This document shows positions 12,389 to 22,138 of a stretch of 64,000 nt of DNA, piece after piece. A model generated the notes under the pieces. The model did no database searches, was not told the origin of the DNA, and was given only the letters and a program-made list of their open reading frames with translations. How positions within the stretch are numbered: position 1 is the stretch's first letter; each line of letters opens with the position of its first letter. Both the position numbers and the translations under genes were made by a program. Source of the DNA: Trematomus loennbergii (lineage: Eukaryota; Chordata; Actinopteri; Perciformes; Nototheniidae); the NCBI GenBank assembly GCA_012861695.1, contig JAAOOA010000134.1, forward strand, positions 1 to 64,000, in the 5' to 3' direction.

Positions 12389-12403
12389 GTGCTGCAGGAG
12401 GTC

Positions 12404-12743
12404 TCCTGCATTTAAACAGATTCACCAGTTTCTAACGTTACTTTAGCCCTGATCAGAGCCCTGTTTTCTGGGTAAGACAGCGAGGTGCTGTACCCTGGGT
12501 CTCTGGCTCTCTGAGACCCTGCTAAAAGCAGTGACTCGGCTGCCTGCATTTAAACAGATTCACCAGTTTCTAACGTTACTTTAGCCCTGATCAGAGCCCT
12601 GTTTTCTGGGTAAGACAGCGAGGTGCTGTACCCTGGGTCTCTGGCTCTCTGAGACCCTGCTAAAAGCAGTGACTCGGCTGCCTGCATTTAAACAGATTCA
12701 CCAGTTTCTAACAAGACTTTAGCCCTGATCAGAGCCCTGTTCT
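12404..12743 (+). repeat. 138-bp tandem repeat, about 2.5 copies
   Basis: TTTAAACAGATTCACCAGTT begins at 12411, 12549 and 12687, a strict 138-bp period. The first two copies are nearly identical and the third breaks off at about 12,743. It is unrelated in sequence to the 110-bp satellite it follows. 12,744-12,928 is single-copy in this window, with no gene seen. Confidence 0.93.
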
Positions 12744-12928
12744 CAAATCGATTTTCAGAATCTGACCCTCTGCCGTAACTCCGCTCCCCGAGGTCCTAGA
12801 TACTCGCGATGGTACCATTGGATGCGGGGTACGTGGAAATGGGGGGGTACAGAAAGGCCTGAACCGAACAGAGCTTGTTATCAAAAGTTATGGATTAGTA
12901 GCAAGATTTCACAATGTAGCTCTCCAGG

Positions 12929-13142
12929 GTGCTGGAGGTCTCTAGTCCGTCCTTGGGGCTCTGTGAGCGGGCATAGAGAGGTGATTTTCCCGGTCTCCGC
13001 CCTGGAGGTGTGAAATACACAGAGTCCCACTGTTAGGGAGAGCTGCTGGAGGTCTCTAGTCCGTCCTTGGGGCTCTGTGAGCGGGCAGAGAGAGGTGATT
13101 TCCCCCTGGTCTCTCCTGGAGGTGTGAAATAAACACAGTGCT
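12929..13142 (+). repeat. Two outlying 110-bp satellite monomers
   Basis: Two diverged monomers sharing CTCTGTGAGCGGGCA and the GTCCCACTGTTAGG word with the main array. They read GGTCTCTAGTCCGTCCTTGG instead of GGTCATGAGTCCGTC and match the diverged last monomer of the array most closely, so they look like an older edge of the satellite. Confidence 0.85.
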
Positions 13143-13300
13143 ACATTTTGTAAATAGTGCAATATCTCCAGGGCGCATAACTGCACTTTACAAGCCAGGG
13201 AAGGGGCCAGAATCCTGGGTATACATTTTGTAAATAGTGCAATACCTCCAGGCGCATAACTGCACTTTACAAGCCAGGGAGATGCCTGAATCCTGGGGTA
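13143..13300 (+). repeat. 80-bp repeat, about two copies
   Basis: The same unit as at 3,041-3,577 (GCGCATAACTGCACTTTACA at about 13,174 and 13,253), in the same orientation but more diverged, with AAGGGGCCAG and GAGATGCCTG variants. Together the two blocks bracket the satellite complex. Confidence 0.9.
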
Positions 13301-13911
13301 AACATGTTTAATTGTTTAAGTGTTTTTAAATGTATGGAACAGTGTTTTGTCTCTTTCAAAACTCTCCGTCATTGGCCGGATACATGGGGACGATTTTATA
13401 TTCACTATGACCGTTACTATTCCAGTGAGACGAAGTACGTCCGGTGACGGGAGTGATCCCATGTTAATTTTGTCCAAAAACCAGAGCATTCCTTCTCTTC
13501 CTGTAGTTCAAAAGTCTAGTTTGTTGTTTGCGTCTACCATTTCTGCGTAGAATAACAGTAGCAACAAGAATCTGTGGGCTCACGTTATGGCTGCCTCTCC
13601 TGGTGCTTTTTTCATTGCCGTTGTATGATGAGACCAGCGGGCCTAAATATCATATATACGTGAAATAAGTTATTTAGAGACTATGGATGGCGAGGATAAA
13701 TGTAATAAAGGGATCTACAAACATTACATTGGTGACATACAGTGAGATGGTAACAGGCATGCGCTTAGGGCCCGCTTTCCAGCCAGTTTCTGTGGGGTGA
13801 CGCATTCTGAGGTGAGGCAGAGCTCATCTGTGCCTTACCTCACCCCACAGTAAGCAAATGAGCCTGGCTTGAGCGCGCTCACAAAAGTGCCCGCGCTACA
13901 TTAGTGCCCGC
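13301..13911. other. No gene; imperfect hairpin near 13.82 kb
   Basis: No coding signal. Inverted arms CTGTGGGGTGA (13,790-13,800) and TCACCCCACAG (13,840-13,850), with inner arms AGGTGAGGCA and TGCCTTACCT, could pair into a hairpin. A related stretch (CCAGCCAGT... GTGAGGCAGAGCTC) recurs on the other side of the next element at about 15,290-15,330, so the element may have inserted into an older repeat. Confidence 0.5.
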
Positions 13912-15274
13912 CAGTGGCGGCCGGCCCATAGGGGCGCTAGGGGCGCCGCCCCCCTCTTCCCACATAAAAAAAAATATATATATATATATTTTTTAATTTA
14001 ATTTTTAATAAACAAGGTAAATATTATATAATTGGTATCAGTAAAATGTATAATCTACAATAAAATCTCGTTTAAAATTGTGTTACGATGTCTAAAGTTA
14101 CTGATAAGTCACATGTTTCCTGCCTGGCCTTGCCCGTGTATCATTACTCCCTCTCGTCTGGGCGCTATGCACAGCGCCCAGACGAGAGGGCAGCAAGTGC
14201 AGCAGAAGCCAACTGTTGCTATCTTTAAAATATGCCGCCGAAACATAATTTCAGCCAATCAGCGTCGTCAAATCTGATGGTCACAGGGCTCCTACGTCAG
14301 CGCCCAGTGCAGTCTGTGAGTTGTTTGGACTCGTATCCAAGGAGACAAAACAGGAAGCTGTCATACACTCTGGAAGCTACCATTAGCAGCTAATGAAAAC
14401 TCAGTTTTTGACATAAAAATGGAATTATGGATCATCAATCATTTTTCAAAGTGACAGACATATTGGATTAACCTATGGATTAACCTTCAGCTGCGTTTTT
14501 CTCGTTTTTGATCAGAATTGTTATTCTGCAAAAGGTGAGCATATCTCCGTGTTTTGCTACCTAAAGCTACGTCGTGTGATGTCTGTATTTGCTTCCCCTG
14601 TCGCGAGTTCTGATCGCTCAGTGATGATACTTATATTTCTAGAATATGTGGAATCTCAGCTTGTAAGCTTGTTTGTGCATATCCGATAAGTCTATCGATT
14701 GATTTATAGCTAGAGTGCGTTAGCATTTTTTTGCTCAGGGCTCATTTAGATGCTTCTTGTGAGACTTGTGTATTGTTTCGGTAAACATGGTTCATATCAT
14801 CAGTTAGATGCGTTTCCTCTGAGTAGGACACATGAATAGTTTATTACATTTTAAGAAGCCCTGAGACACAATTTCGTGAGAAAAAAAACGGGGGAAAAAG
14901 CCCCTTAACAGGTTAAATGGGAATTAAATCATTTTAAGTAATTTTGAGTGTTCCCAAAGCCCCGGTGTTCTGCAGTTTGTGTGGGCCTACTGTACTGTTG
15001 CACAGTTTATGCTGTAGAAACTATGTCCAGGACAAGGTGTTTGGAAGTTTTGGAAGATTCATAGCTAACCACACTGAAGTTATGGAGGTATTGATCAGTC
15101 TTCTCATATTTTAAGCCTCCCCCCCCCCCCCTCTCTAACATCACCAGAAGTCATAATTTAAGGGGTCTTTTCTCAAAAATGTTTACCGGGGGAACATCCC
15201 CCCGGACCCCCCTAGTATTGTTTGATCACCATTTCCACAGCCCCACCTAAAATATTTTCCACCAGCCGCCACTG
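13912..15274. mobile_element. Non-autonomous hAT-type element
   Basis: Ends are CAGTGGCGGC at the left and GCCGCCACTG at the right, a perfect 10-bp terminal inversion. It is flanked by 8-bp direct repeats GTGCCCGC and GTGCCCCC (one mismatch), the target-site length of hAT elements. No transposase frame is inside. Its interior contains an older TTAA-family repeat, recognisable by the GGAAGCTGTCATACACTCT word at about 14,352 and a right end TTAACAGGTTAA at 14,905-14,916. Confidence 0.75.
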
Positions 15275-15553
15275 GTGCCCCCGCTCCAGCCAGTCACTGT
15301 GGGCTTACGTGAGGCAGAGCTCGTCCCTGCCTCAATCCTCATCGCTCCCATGTAGTTGTAGCGGAGCTCGGCCAATTTGCTGATTTTTACTATAAAAAGC
15401 GATTGGAATCATACAGAAATCACACTTACAACACAGATCAGTGGAGAATTTTATTATTATTACTATTTAGTTTTTCTTTAGTTGTTTTTCTGTTACATTG
15501 GAGTATGACAGGTGAGGCTCTGCAGTCCCCTGACTGCACGTCGCTGATATATA
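15275..15553. other. Spacer without gene
   Basis: Holds a diverged copy of the GTGAGGCAGAGCTC stretch seen left of the preceding hAT element, then AT-rich sequence. No coding signal seen. Confidence 0.4.
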
Positions 15554-17137
15554 CAGGACTGTCTCAGAAAATTAGAATATTGTGATAAAGTTCTTTATTT
15601 TCTGTAATGCAATTAAAAAAACAAAAATGTCATACATTCTGGATTCATTACAAATCAACTGAAATATTGCAAGCCTTTATTATTTTAATATTGCTGATTA
15701 TGGCATACAGCTTAAGAAAACTCAAAAATCCTATCTCTAAATATTAGAATATCATGAAAAAGTATACTAGTAGGGTGTTCAACGAATCACTTGAATCGTC
15801 TAATTAACTCGAAACACCTGCAAGGGTTTCCTGAGCCTTGAAAAACACTCAGCTTGGTTCAGTAAACTAAATCACAAGTATGGGGAAGACTGCTGATCTG
15901 ACTGCTGTCCAGAGGACCGTCATTGACACCCTCCATCAGGAGGGTAAGACACAAAAAGAAATTTCTCAAAGAGCAAGCTGTTCACAGAGTGCAGTTTCAA
16001 AGCACATCCACAAAAAGTCTGTTGGAAGGGGGAAATGTGGCAGGAAACGCTGCACAACCAAGAGAGATGACCGCAGCCTTAACAGCATTGTGAAGAAGAG
16101 TCGCTTCCAGAATTTGGGGGAGCTTCAAAGACAGTGGACTGAAGCTGGAGTCCAGGTATCAAAAGTCACTGTTCACAGGCGTGTCCGGGAAATGGGCTAC
16201 AATAGCCGTATTCCATGGTCAAGCCACTTCTGAACTCAAGACAACGGAAGAGGCGTCTGACTTGGGCTAAGGAAAAGAAGCACTGGACAGTTACACAGTG
16301 GTCCAAAGTCCTCTTTTCAGACGAAAGCAAGTTTTGTATTTCATTTGGAAGTCAAGGCGCCAGAGTCTGGAGAAAGGCTGGAGAGGCGCAAAATCCAAGT
16401 TGCTTGAAATCCAGTGTGAAGTTCCCACAGTCAGCGATGGTTTGGGGAGCCATGTCAGCTGCTGGTGTTGGTCCACTGTGTTTCATCAAGCCCAGAGTAA
16501 ATGCAGCTGTGTACCAAGAGATTTTAGAGCACTACATGCTTCCGTCTGCTGAAAAGCTCTATGGAGATGAGGAATTCATTTTCCAGCATGATCTGGCACC
16601 TGCCCACAGTGCCAAAACCACCAGTAACTGGTGTACTGACCATGGCATTACTGTCCTCGATTGGCCTGCAAATTCCCCTGACCTGAACCCCATAGAGAAT
16701 ATGTGGGGTATTGTGAAGAAGAAGCTGAAAGACACCAGACCCAACAATGCTAATGAGCTAAAGGCCGCTATTGAAGCATCCTGGGCATCCATAACACCTC
16801 AGCAATGCCACAGGCTGATTGCCTCCATGCCACGCCGCATTGATGCAGTAATCCGTGCAAAAGGATTCCCAACCAAGTACTGAGTGCATTAATGGACATT
16901 TTCAAATGTTTGATTGTGTTTTTTACTTGGTCTGAGGAACTATTCTAATTTTTGAGATAGGATTTTTGAGTTTTCTTAAGCTGTATGCCATAATCAGCAA
17001 TATTAAAATATAAAAGGCTTGCAATATTTCAGTTGATTTGTAATGAATCCAGAATGTATGACATTTTTGTTTTTTTAATTGCATTACAGAAAATAAAGAA
17101 CTTTATCACAATATTCTAATTTTCTGAGACAGTCCTG
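15554..17137 (+). mobile_element. Tc1/mariner element, complete ends
   Basis: 1,584 bp bounded by TA on both sides. Terminal inverted repeats are long, about 197 bp each (15,554-15,751 and 16,941-17,137), starting CAGGACTGTCTCAGAAAATT, with only a few differences between arms. Size, TA target and transposase all fit a fish Tc1-like family. The arms are well matched, so the copy is fairly young, but the transposase carries one frameshift. Confidence 0.95.
15880..16883 (+). pseudogene. Tc1-type DD34E transposase, one frameshift
   Basis: It would bind the terminal repeats in the nucleus and move the element by cut-and-paste into TA. The start MGKTADLTAVQR opens the paired-like helix-turn-helix region (QKEISQRASCSQSAVSKH), followed by GRKRC and a second DNA-binding half ending GYNSRIP. 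The frame then breaks near 16,214 by loss of one base and resumes at VKPLLNSRQRKRRLTW. The catalytic triad is visible in the second frame: Asp in LFSDESKF, Asp in FQHDLAPAH, Glu in LNPIENMW with 34 residues between the last two. The two frames together give the normal length of about 335 residues. With a single break it could be a recently dead copy or a sequencing error. Confidence 0.93.
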
Positions 17138-17513
17138 TATATATACATGTATAAAGGGTTACGTCTTTAGCTGGCTAATAACCTATATAACAAGCTAAGC
17201 TAACAAGCACACAAACACCTGCTAACATGTATAATATTATCATTTTACTCAACAAAAAAGCTGAGAGTAGACTTCTTGGAAGTTCTGTTAGTACATTCAA
17301 CCACACAGCACGACATTTTAATTGTCTGGTATTTGTAACAACATTCCCTAAAAGGCACAATCACCACGAACACGGCTAAAGGGTCAAGTACAGTAACTAC
17401 AACTAGCTAACGTTCTAGCCTATCAGAGTGGACAAGTTGCTGTTAGCTGACAGTGAGGCACGTACCTGTCCATCAAAGTGACCACGCCCTAATTTATGCA
17501 AACACTTTAAGAC
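17138..17513. other. Spacer without gene
   Basis: AT-rich, no coding signal and no repeat recognised within this window. Confidence 0.4.
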
Positions 17514-17702
17514 TTAAAGGGGACCTATCATGCAAAATGCACTTTTGTACGTCTTGTATACATGAATATGTTTCCCCGGTGTTCCAGGGAACTCACCAAG
17601 TGTCAGAAAACACAACCCTCTCTATTTTCCTCCATACCCAAATCTCTAAAAAAGGGGCTGCAATGGATCTGATAAAAACTGATCCAGATTTGAACACTGT
17701 CC
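17514..17702 (+). mobile_element. Truncated TTAA MITE (left end)
   Basis: Begins TTAAAGGGGACCTATCATGC and matches the left 185 bp of the complete element at 47,536-48,521 almost base for base, then stops after TTTGAACACTG. The right end is missing. The next bases (GGGCTATGCATC... CGATTCGATT) belong to a different repeat. Confidence 0.85.
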
Positions 17703-17823
17703 GGTAGGGCTATGCATCTTCACTGGTCTCACGATTCGATTCGATTACGATTATCCTGTCAACAATTCGATTCAATTCGATATCCCGATGCATCACGATG
17801 CATCACGATTCATACCAATGCGT

Positions 17824-18080
17824 CAGAGGTGGGAGTCATGAGCAAGTCTCAAGTCTTGACCTACAAGTATCAAGCAAGTCCCAAGTCACTGTGGTGAGAG
17901 TCAAGCAGGGGCGGACTGGCCATCGGGACGTTCGGGACGAATCCCGATGGGCAGGTACTGAAGTGGGCCGGTTCGAGAGTCCCGGGCTGATTTGTAGTCC
18001 CAGTCCGCCCCTGCAGTCAAGCAAGTCAAGTCAAGTCATTGCTCAGGTCAAGTCAAGTCAAGTCAAGTCATACGAAATTC
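17824..18080. mobile_element. hAT-like repeat end with nested mini-MITE
   Basis: CAGAGGTGGG followed by AAGTC-rich sequence (GCAAGTCTCAAGTC...) resembles the end of a common fish hAT family. The AAGTC run continues after an interruption at 17,906-18,013. The other end was not found; the BED exon at 18.87-19.06 kb on the minus strand may be part of the same element, but this is only a guess. Confidence 0.4.
17906..18013. mobile_element. 108-bp hAT-type mini-MITE
   Basis: Terminal inversion CAGGGGCGGACTGG / CCAGTCCGCCCCTG, 14 bp perfect. Flanking 8-bp repeats GAGTCAAG and CAGTCAAG (one mismatch, although the surroundings are AAGTC-rich). Too short to encode anything. Confidence 0.75.
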
Positions 18081-18354
18081 TGATGAATACGCCCAGTTTC
18101 TCCATTTAAATCAGTTAAAAGACAGTGGTTATGAAAATGGATTTAACCCACACTATGATCTTCATTACATCCACAGTTAATCATTTGAAATCTAATTTAG
18201 ACCGATGACAATCATATTAGATTAATATTAACCCTAGAACTGCAGACAATATAGCTAGGACTCAATCAAAAAGTCTGTTCAAAAAGGCAGAATTCCAGGT
18301 AAGAAAATCATATATGGCATTTGCCATTACACATATTTAATTTAAATTTCTGTT

Positions 18355-18763
18355 AACACTAGAACCGCCAACAGCATCAGCACCTACATAGATATCATTT
18401 TCAAATCATTTAATTTGTTCCTCTTCATAATTTCCTTATAAACTAAGTAGGACAATTTAAAACTCAGTTAATTGGGTTAATTTAGAAATGGCTTCAGTTT
18501 ATCATCATAACAGATCAAAAAGTTCAGATTCATTTTACAATAAATCAAGAAATGATGCACTTCTACAAACAAAAACAACATAATTAAAACATTTAAACAA
18601 ACTACTAAAAGTAGATGAACTACATTATTCAACAGTTTACAGTAACTTCTGATAACACAGGGGAAATAAACGAGGCATCTCTTTTCCTCTCTCTCTCTCC
18701 CTCTCCTGATAGCCCGTCAGTATCAGGGTTAGTACAAATGAATACCTTGGCGGTTCTAGTGTT
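18355..18763. mobile_element. Probable MITE, 17-bp inverted ends
   Basis: AACACTAGAACCGCCAA at the left is exactly inverted at the right (TTGGCGGTTCTAGTGTT). The left end is preceded by TT, giving TTAA, but the right is followed by CATT, so a TTAA target is not intact. The interior has no gene. Confidence 0.5.
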
Positions 18764-18871
18764 CATTTACCGTTTTGTCTTCTCTTTGCAATGCTTAATC
18801 GATTTGAAACCAAGTCTGACGTAGCTTAAACTTAACGTTAGCTTTCTAGCTAACACAACACATTCACGCAC

Positions 18872-19059
18872 CTTTCTCTGTGGGTTTTTTTGTAGTGACG
18901 AATGAAGTTGGATGTTGTGGTGGTCGTGTCACTGATCTTTATGTTGCAGACCCTGCAGACCGCTGTTCTCTTCTTATTAGCGTCATCGACAACATAATCC
19001 TTGAATCCAAACTTCACTATTTTTGGAGTAACGCTAGCCGCTGCCATGTTAACTGACAC
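18872..19059 (-). CDS. BED zinc-finger first exon (ZBED/hAT type)
   Basis: Minus-strand exon starting at 19,059 (or the in-frame Met at 19,047). It contains a BED-type finger, with Cys in AVCRVCNI, the TSNFIRHYKKTH helix and its two His. BED fingers bind DNA and are found in hAT transposases and in host ZBED genes. The exon ends at a good donor (AGAAAG|GTGCGT) at 18,872, phase 2. No second exon was recognised downstream (lower coordinates). Only about 100 bp upstream of the start, the segmental duplication begins abruptly at 19,163. Whether this is a host gene or the 5' exon of a hAT element cannot be decided here. Confidence 0.55.
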
Positions 19060-19162
19060 TCCTGCCGTCTAGTGGGTTGCCAGGTTTGCGCGCATGGCGC
19101 TATAATCACCCAATCACGTTTTTCTAAAAAACTAAACGTAATATCTCACTACAAAAACAAAC

Positions 19163-21232
19163 GAGGAGCTGGAGCACTTTGAGCAGTCCTCCGCCCCCAA
19201 AGGAAGACCCAACACCATGAACCACTACGGGGTAATTCAACCTCCAAAACACTATTTATTCACTGCACATTCACATTTAATACTTATGGTGCCATGACAT
19301 TTTGATCTTTGACCTCCTGTAGTCCCTCAGTCAGGAAATATGAGAAGCTCGATGAAATATCAGAGGTTTCGTGCGAGGACTTTTATATAAATATAAGGGT
19401 CATGACAGGAACACTACATGTGAATAGGGTCAAATATTTAACTAATAGATATCACTATAAAACGTCCTCACTTTTTGTATTACAACTTTTATGAAATATT
19501 ATGTTTATATGTGTAAATTAGGCATTTTCTTATCAAATATGTTTTATTTACGGAGTATTCCAGAGCAGAATTGTGAACATTTGGTAAATCCATGTTAAAA
19601 AGTATTGTTTTATTTTGTTTGCATATTCAAATCAAGTTTTTACAAGTTTTCTGACGTTCATGTCTAAATATGCAAATTAGGCTTCATGTGATCCTAACTG
19701 TTGGTGAATTCAGGAGAAATCTACAGACCCAAACAGACAAAGTTAGTCAAATAAACTCCTGCATTTTAGCTGCTTTCTTACCTCTAGTCTGAAAGTGTGT
19801 TATTCATGAATGTCCTCCAGATCCTGCTGAATGAACGAGGGCTTCGACGAGGGCTTCATCACGCCGCTCCGCCAGCGTTACCTGCAGCCGCTCACCTCCC
19901 TGCTCTACCCCGACTGTGGGGGGGGCAGCCTGGACAGCCACAAGGCCTTCGTGGTGAAATACGACATGGACGAAGACCGGGACCTGAGCTACCACTACGA
20001 CAACGCAGAGGTCACGCTGAACGTTTCCCTGGAAAGGACTTCACAGAGGGAAACCTTTATTTTGGGGATATGAGACAGGTGAATATATATACTTGTAATA
20101 CTACCCACACCTACACCCCGGGTTATATTCAGGGTTTCCTTAAAAGGCATCTTAAAATGAGGCCTTAATTGGTATAATTAGTCATGAAAAATGGTAAGAC
20201 ATGAGAATTGGCATTACAATTTTGACGTTGCAGAGTAGAATTTCAAAAATGATTGTAACATGTTTTGAAATCACCTTTGGCATCGTACCTTAAAGTGACA
20301 CAGACTTTAAGAAAACATTGAATGTTTTGAATGCCTTGTGCCAATATATTATCTAACAGCATGTGCATTTGCTAAATTTATCTTTCAAAAATAAACTATG
20401 TAGTAGATTTAAGTGCTAATTCACATTCTGGGTTTTAAAACTCCAGGACCATTTTTGTTTAACTCTGTCCCAAAAATAATAGAAGCAAAAGTCAGTGTAA
20501 ACCTTCAAATATTAAAATCCTTTAACCTTCACTTAACCTAATATCTACTTCATATGCTGTGTTTTAATTTTGTTTACCATTGCCCAATTGTATTATATCC
20601 ATTGTAAACAAATGATGTGTAGGACAGTGACATTTCTGCTATGAGTATTTTTATATAACAGACAGGAAATAAACACTAAAGGGAACAGTAGAAGAAGACA
20701 GACAGGAAGTTAACACTTAAGGGAACAGCAGAAGAAGACAGACCGGAAGTAAACACTAAAGGGAACAGCCAAAGAAAACAGACAGGAAGTAAACACTAAC
20801 GGGAACAGTAGGAGAAGGTAAACAGGAAGTAAACACTAACGGGAACACAGTTTGGGCTCTGTAGTGTTTAAGGACTGGTTAGTGGGACAGAAACTGGGAA
20901 CAGTGGTATTTGGGAACATTGCTCTTCACCACTGATGCTGGTTATTGGTGTTTATGTCTCTGCAGGTAGCTCTAAGTGAGATGCAGTGTTGGGAGGTGGA
21001 GTACAGGGTGAGCGAGGGTCTCCTGCACCGGGGCCAGCAGATGCACGGGGCCCTGCCCATCTCCTCGGGCCGGCGCTGGAACCTCATCGTCTGGATTCGA
21101 GCGTCGCAGGAGCGCAACAAGCTCTGCCCCATGTGCAACCGCAGGCCGGAGCTGGTGGAGGGCGGGGGCTTCGCTGACGGCTTCACCAAACCCTGCATCG
21201 CCCCACTGAACGCTGCATGTGTGCTAACGTGA
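19163..21232 (+). pseudogene. ogfod2: OGFOD2 3' exons, copy A (truncated)
   Basis: OGFOD2 is a predicted 2-oxoglutarate and Fe(II)-dependent oxygenase. Three exons are visible: 19,163-19,231 (ELEHFEQS...GRPNTMNHYG, cut at its 5' side by the duplication edge), 19,821-20,078 and 20,966-21,232, all phase 0 with normal AG/GT borders. Family landmarks are present: iron ligands HxD in YHYDNAEV, distal His in LLHRGQQMHGA and the 2OG-binding Arg region RRWNLIVWIR. The protein end (FADGFT..., stop at 21,230) matches the family's C-terminus. Two one-base changes break the middle exon, near 19,836 (GAACGAGGGC versus GAACTGGGC in copy B) and near 20,030 (one C lost in the LGKDF codons). The last exon is open. 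With no 5' exons and two frame breaks, it is unlikely to make the enzyme. Confidence 0.92.
20655..20845 (+). repeat. 40-bp intronic tandem repeat, five copies
   Basis: ACAGGAAGTAAACACTAA-type units start at 20661, 20701, 20741, 20781 and 20821, inside the last OGFOD2 intron. Copy B has only four (59,143-59,290), so unit number changed after duplication. Confidence 0.9.
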
Positions 21233-21397
21233 CCAGAAATACCCCCAGTTAACGGGAGGGAACCCCCAGTTAATGGAAGAAATTAGTCGTTGAAAGAACA
21301 GGGTATGTGTCACTTTGGTATTTATGACATGTTGAGTGATTTTTATGACCCCCCATAAAACCTAAATCCCTTTGATGTGACAGGTGTCAGTGCACCT

Positions 21398-21850
21398 GTT
21401 GTAGTGCCCCCCTAATAAACCATTGTCTTCATTCTTGTTATGACTTGTTTGTTTAGCTGTTTATTGTTTTATTGCCCCCTATAAAGTATTGTTCTTAAAT
21501 AGGGGGGGTCATAAGACTTTATTGACCGTTTGTCTGTGAACCTGTTGTAGTGTCCCCCCTAGTAAACCATTGTTGTCAATATTTGTTTTAGGACTTATTT
21601 GCTCACCTATTGTTGTTGTATTGCCCCTATAAAGTATTGTTCTTAAATAGGGGGGTCATAAGACTTTATTGACCCTTTGTTCTTGCGATATATGGTTATA
21701 TGACATTTAAGGATGTCTTTTCTAAAGTTGTCTAGTGGGGGTGATAATACTTTATTGACCCTTTGTGGTATATATGTTTTTCTGACATTTAAGGATGCTT
21801 TTGAAGTTGTATAGGAGGGTTATAATATTGTATTGACCCTTTGTTCTTGT
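21398..21850 (+). repeat. Diverged tandem repeat downstream of OGFOD2
   Basis: Two units of about 147 bp (TGTAGTGCCCCCCTAATAAACC... TCATAAGACTTTATTGACC) followed by two shorter, more diverged ones sharing TTTATTGACCCTTTGT. Contains several AATAAA words that could serve as polyadenylation signals for the upstream gene. Copy B has the same array with small length differences. Confidence 0.75.
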
Positions 21851-21962
21851 ATAATATATGGTTTAAAGGGGTATTCTTAGATGGTTTCTTAAAAAACAAA
21901 TTTTTGACAACAAAACTTTACATCTGGTAGAATATGAAGTACTTTGTAAGGAATGTGATTTC

Positions 21963-22138
21963 CTTAACCTGTTAACCTGTTAAGCCCGAGAGCCCCCGCC
22001 CGCGAAACTGTGTCTCAGGGCTTCTTATTTAAAAACCTATGAATGTGTCATACCCACCTAACGGGAAGAAACTCAGCTAACTGACGATACGAACCATTTT
22101 TACCGAAACAAAACACAAGTCTCACAAGAAGCGTCTAA
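21963..22138 (+). mobile_element. TTAA-family repeat fragment
   Basis: Starts TTAACCTGTTAACCTGTTAAGCCCGAG and continues with the ATGAATGTGTCATACCCACC and CACAAGTCTCACAAGAAGCG words found in the related copies near 34.2, 45.8, 56.0 and 60.4 kb. It is cut by the LINE tail that follows. Confidence 0.7.

Noticed and set aside
4343..12425. Many minus-strand ORFs of 65-214 residues with repeated PLTEP and SSRRDQGKITF words
   Set aside because: They follow the 110-bp monomer in shifting frames, start and stop by chance variants, and have no domain; the satellite explains them.
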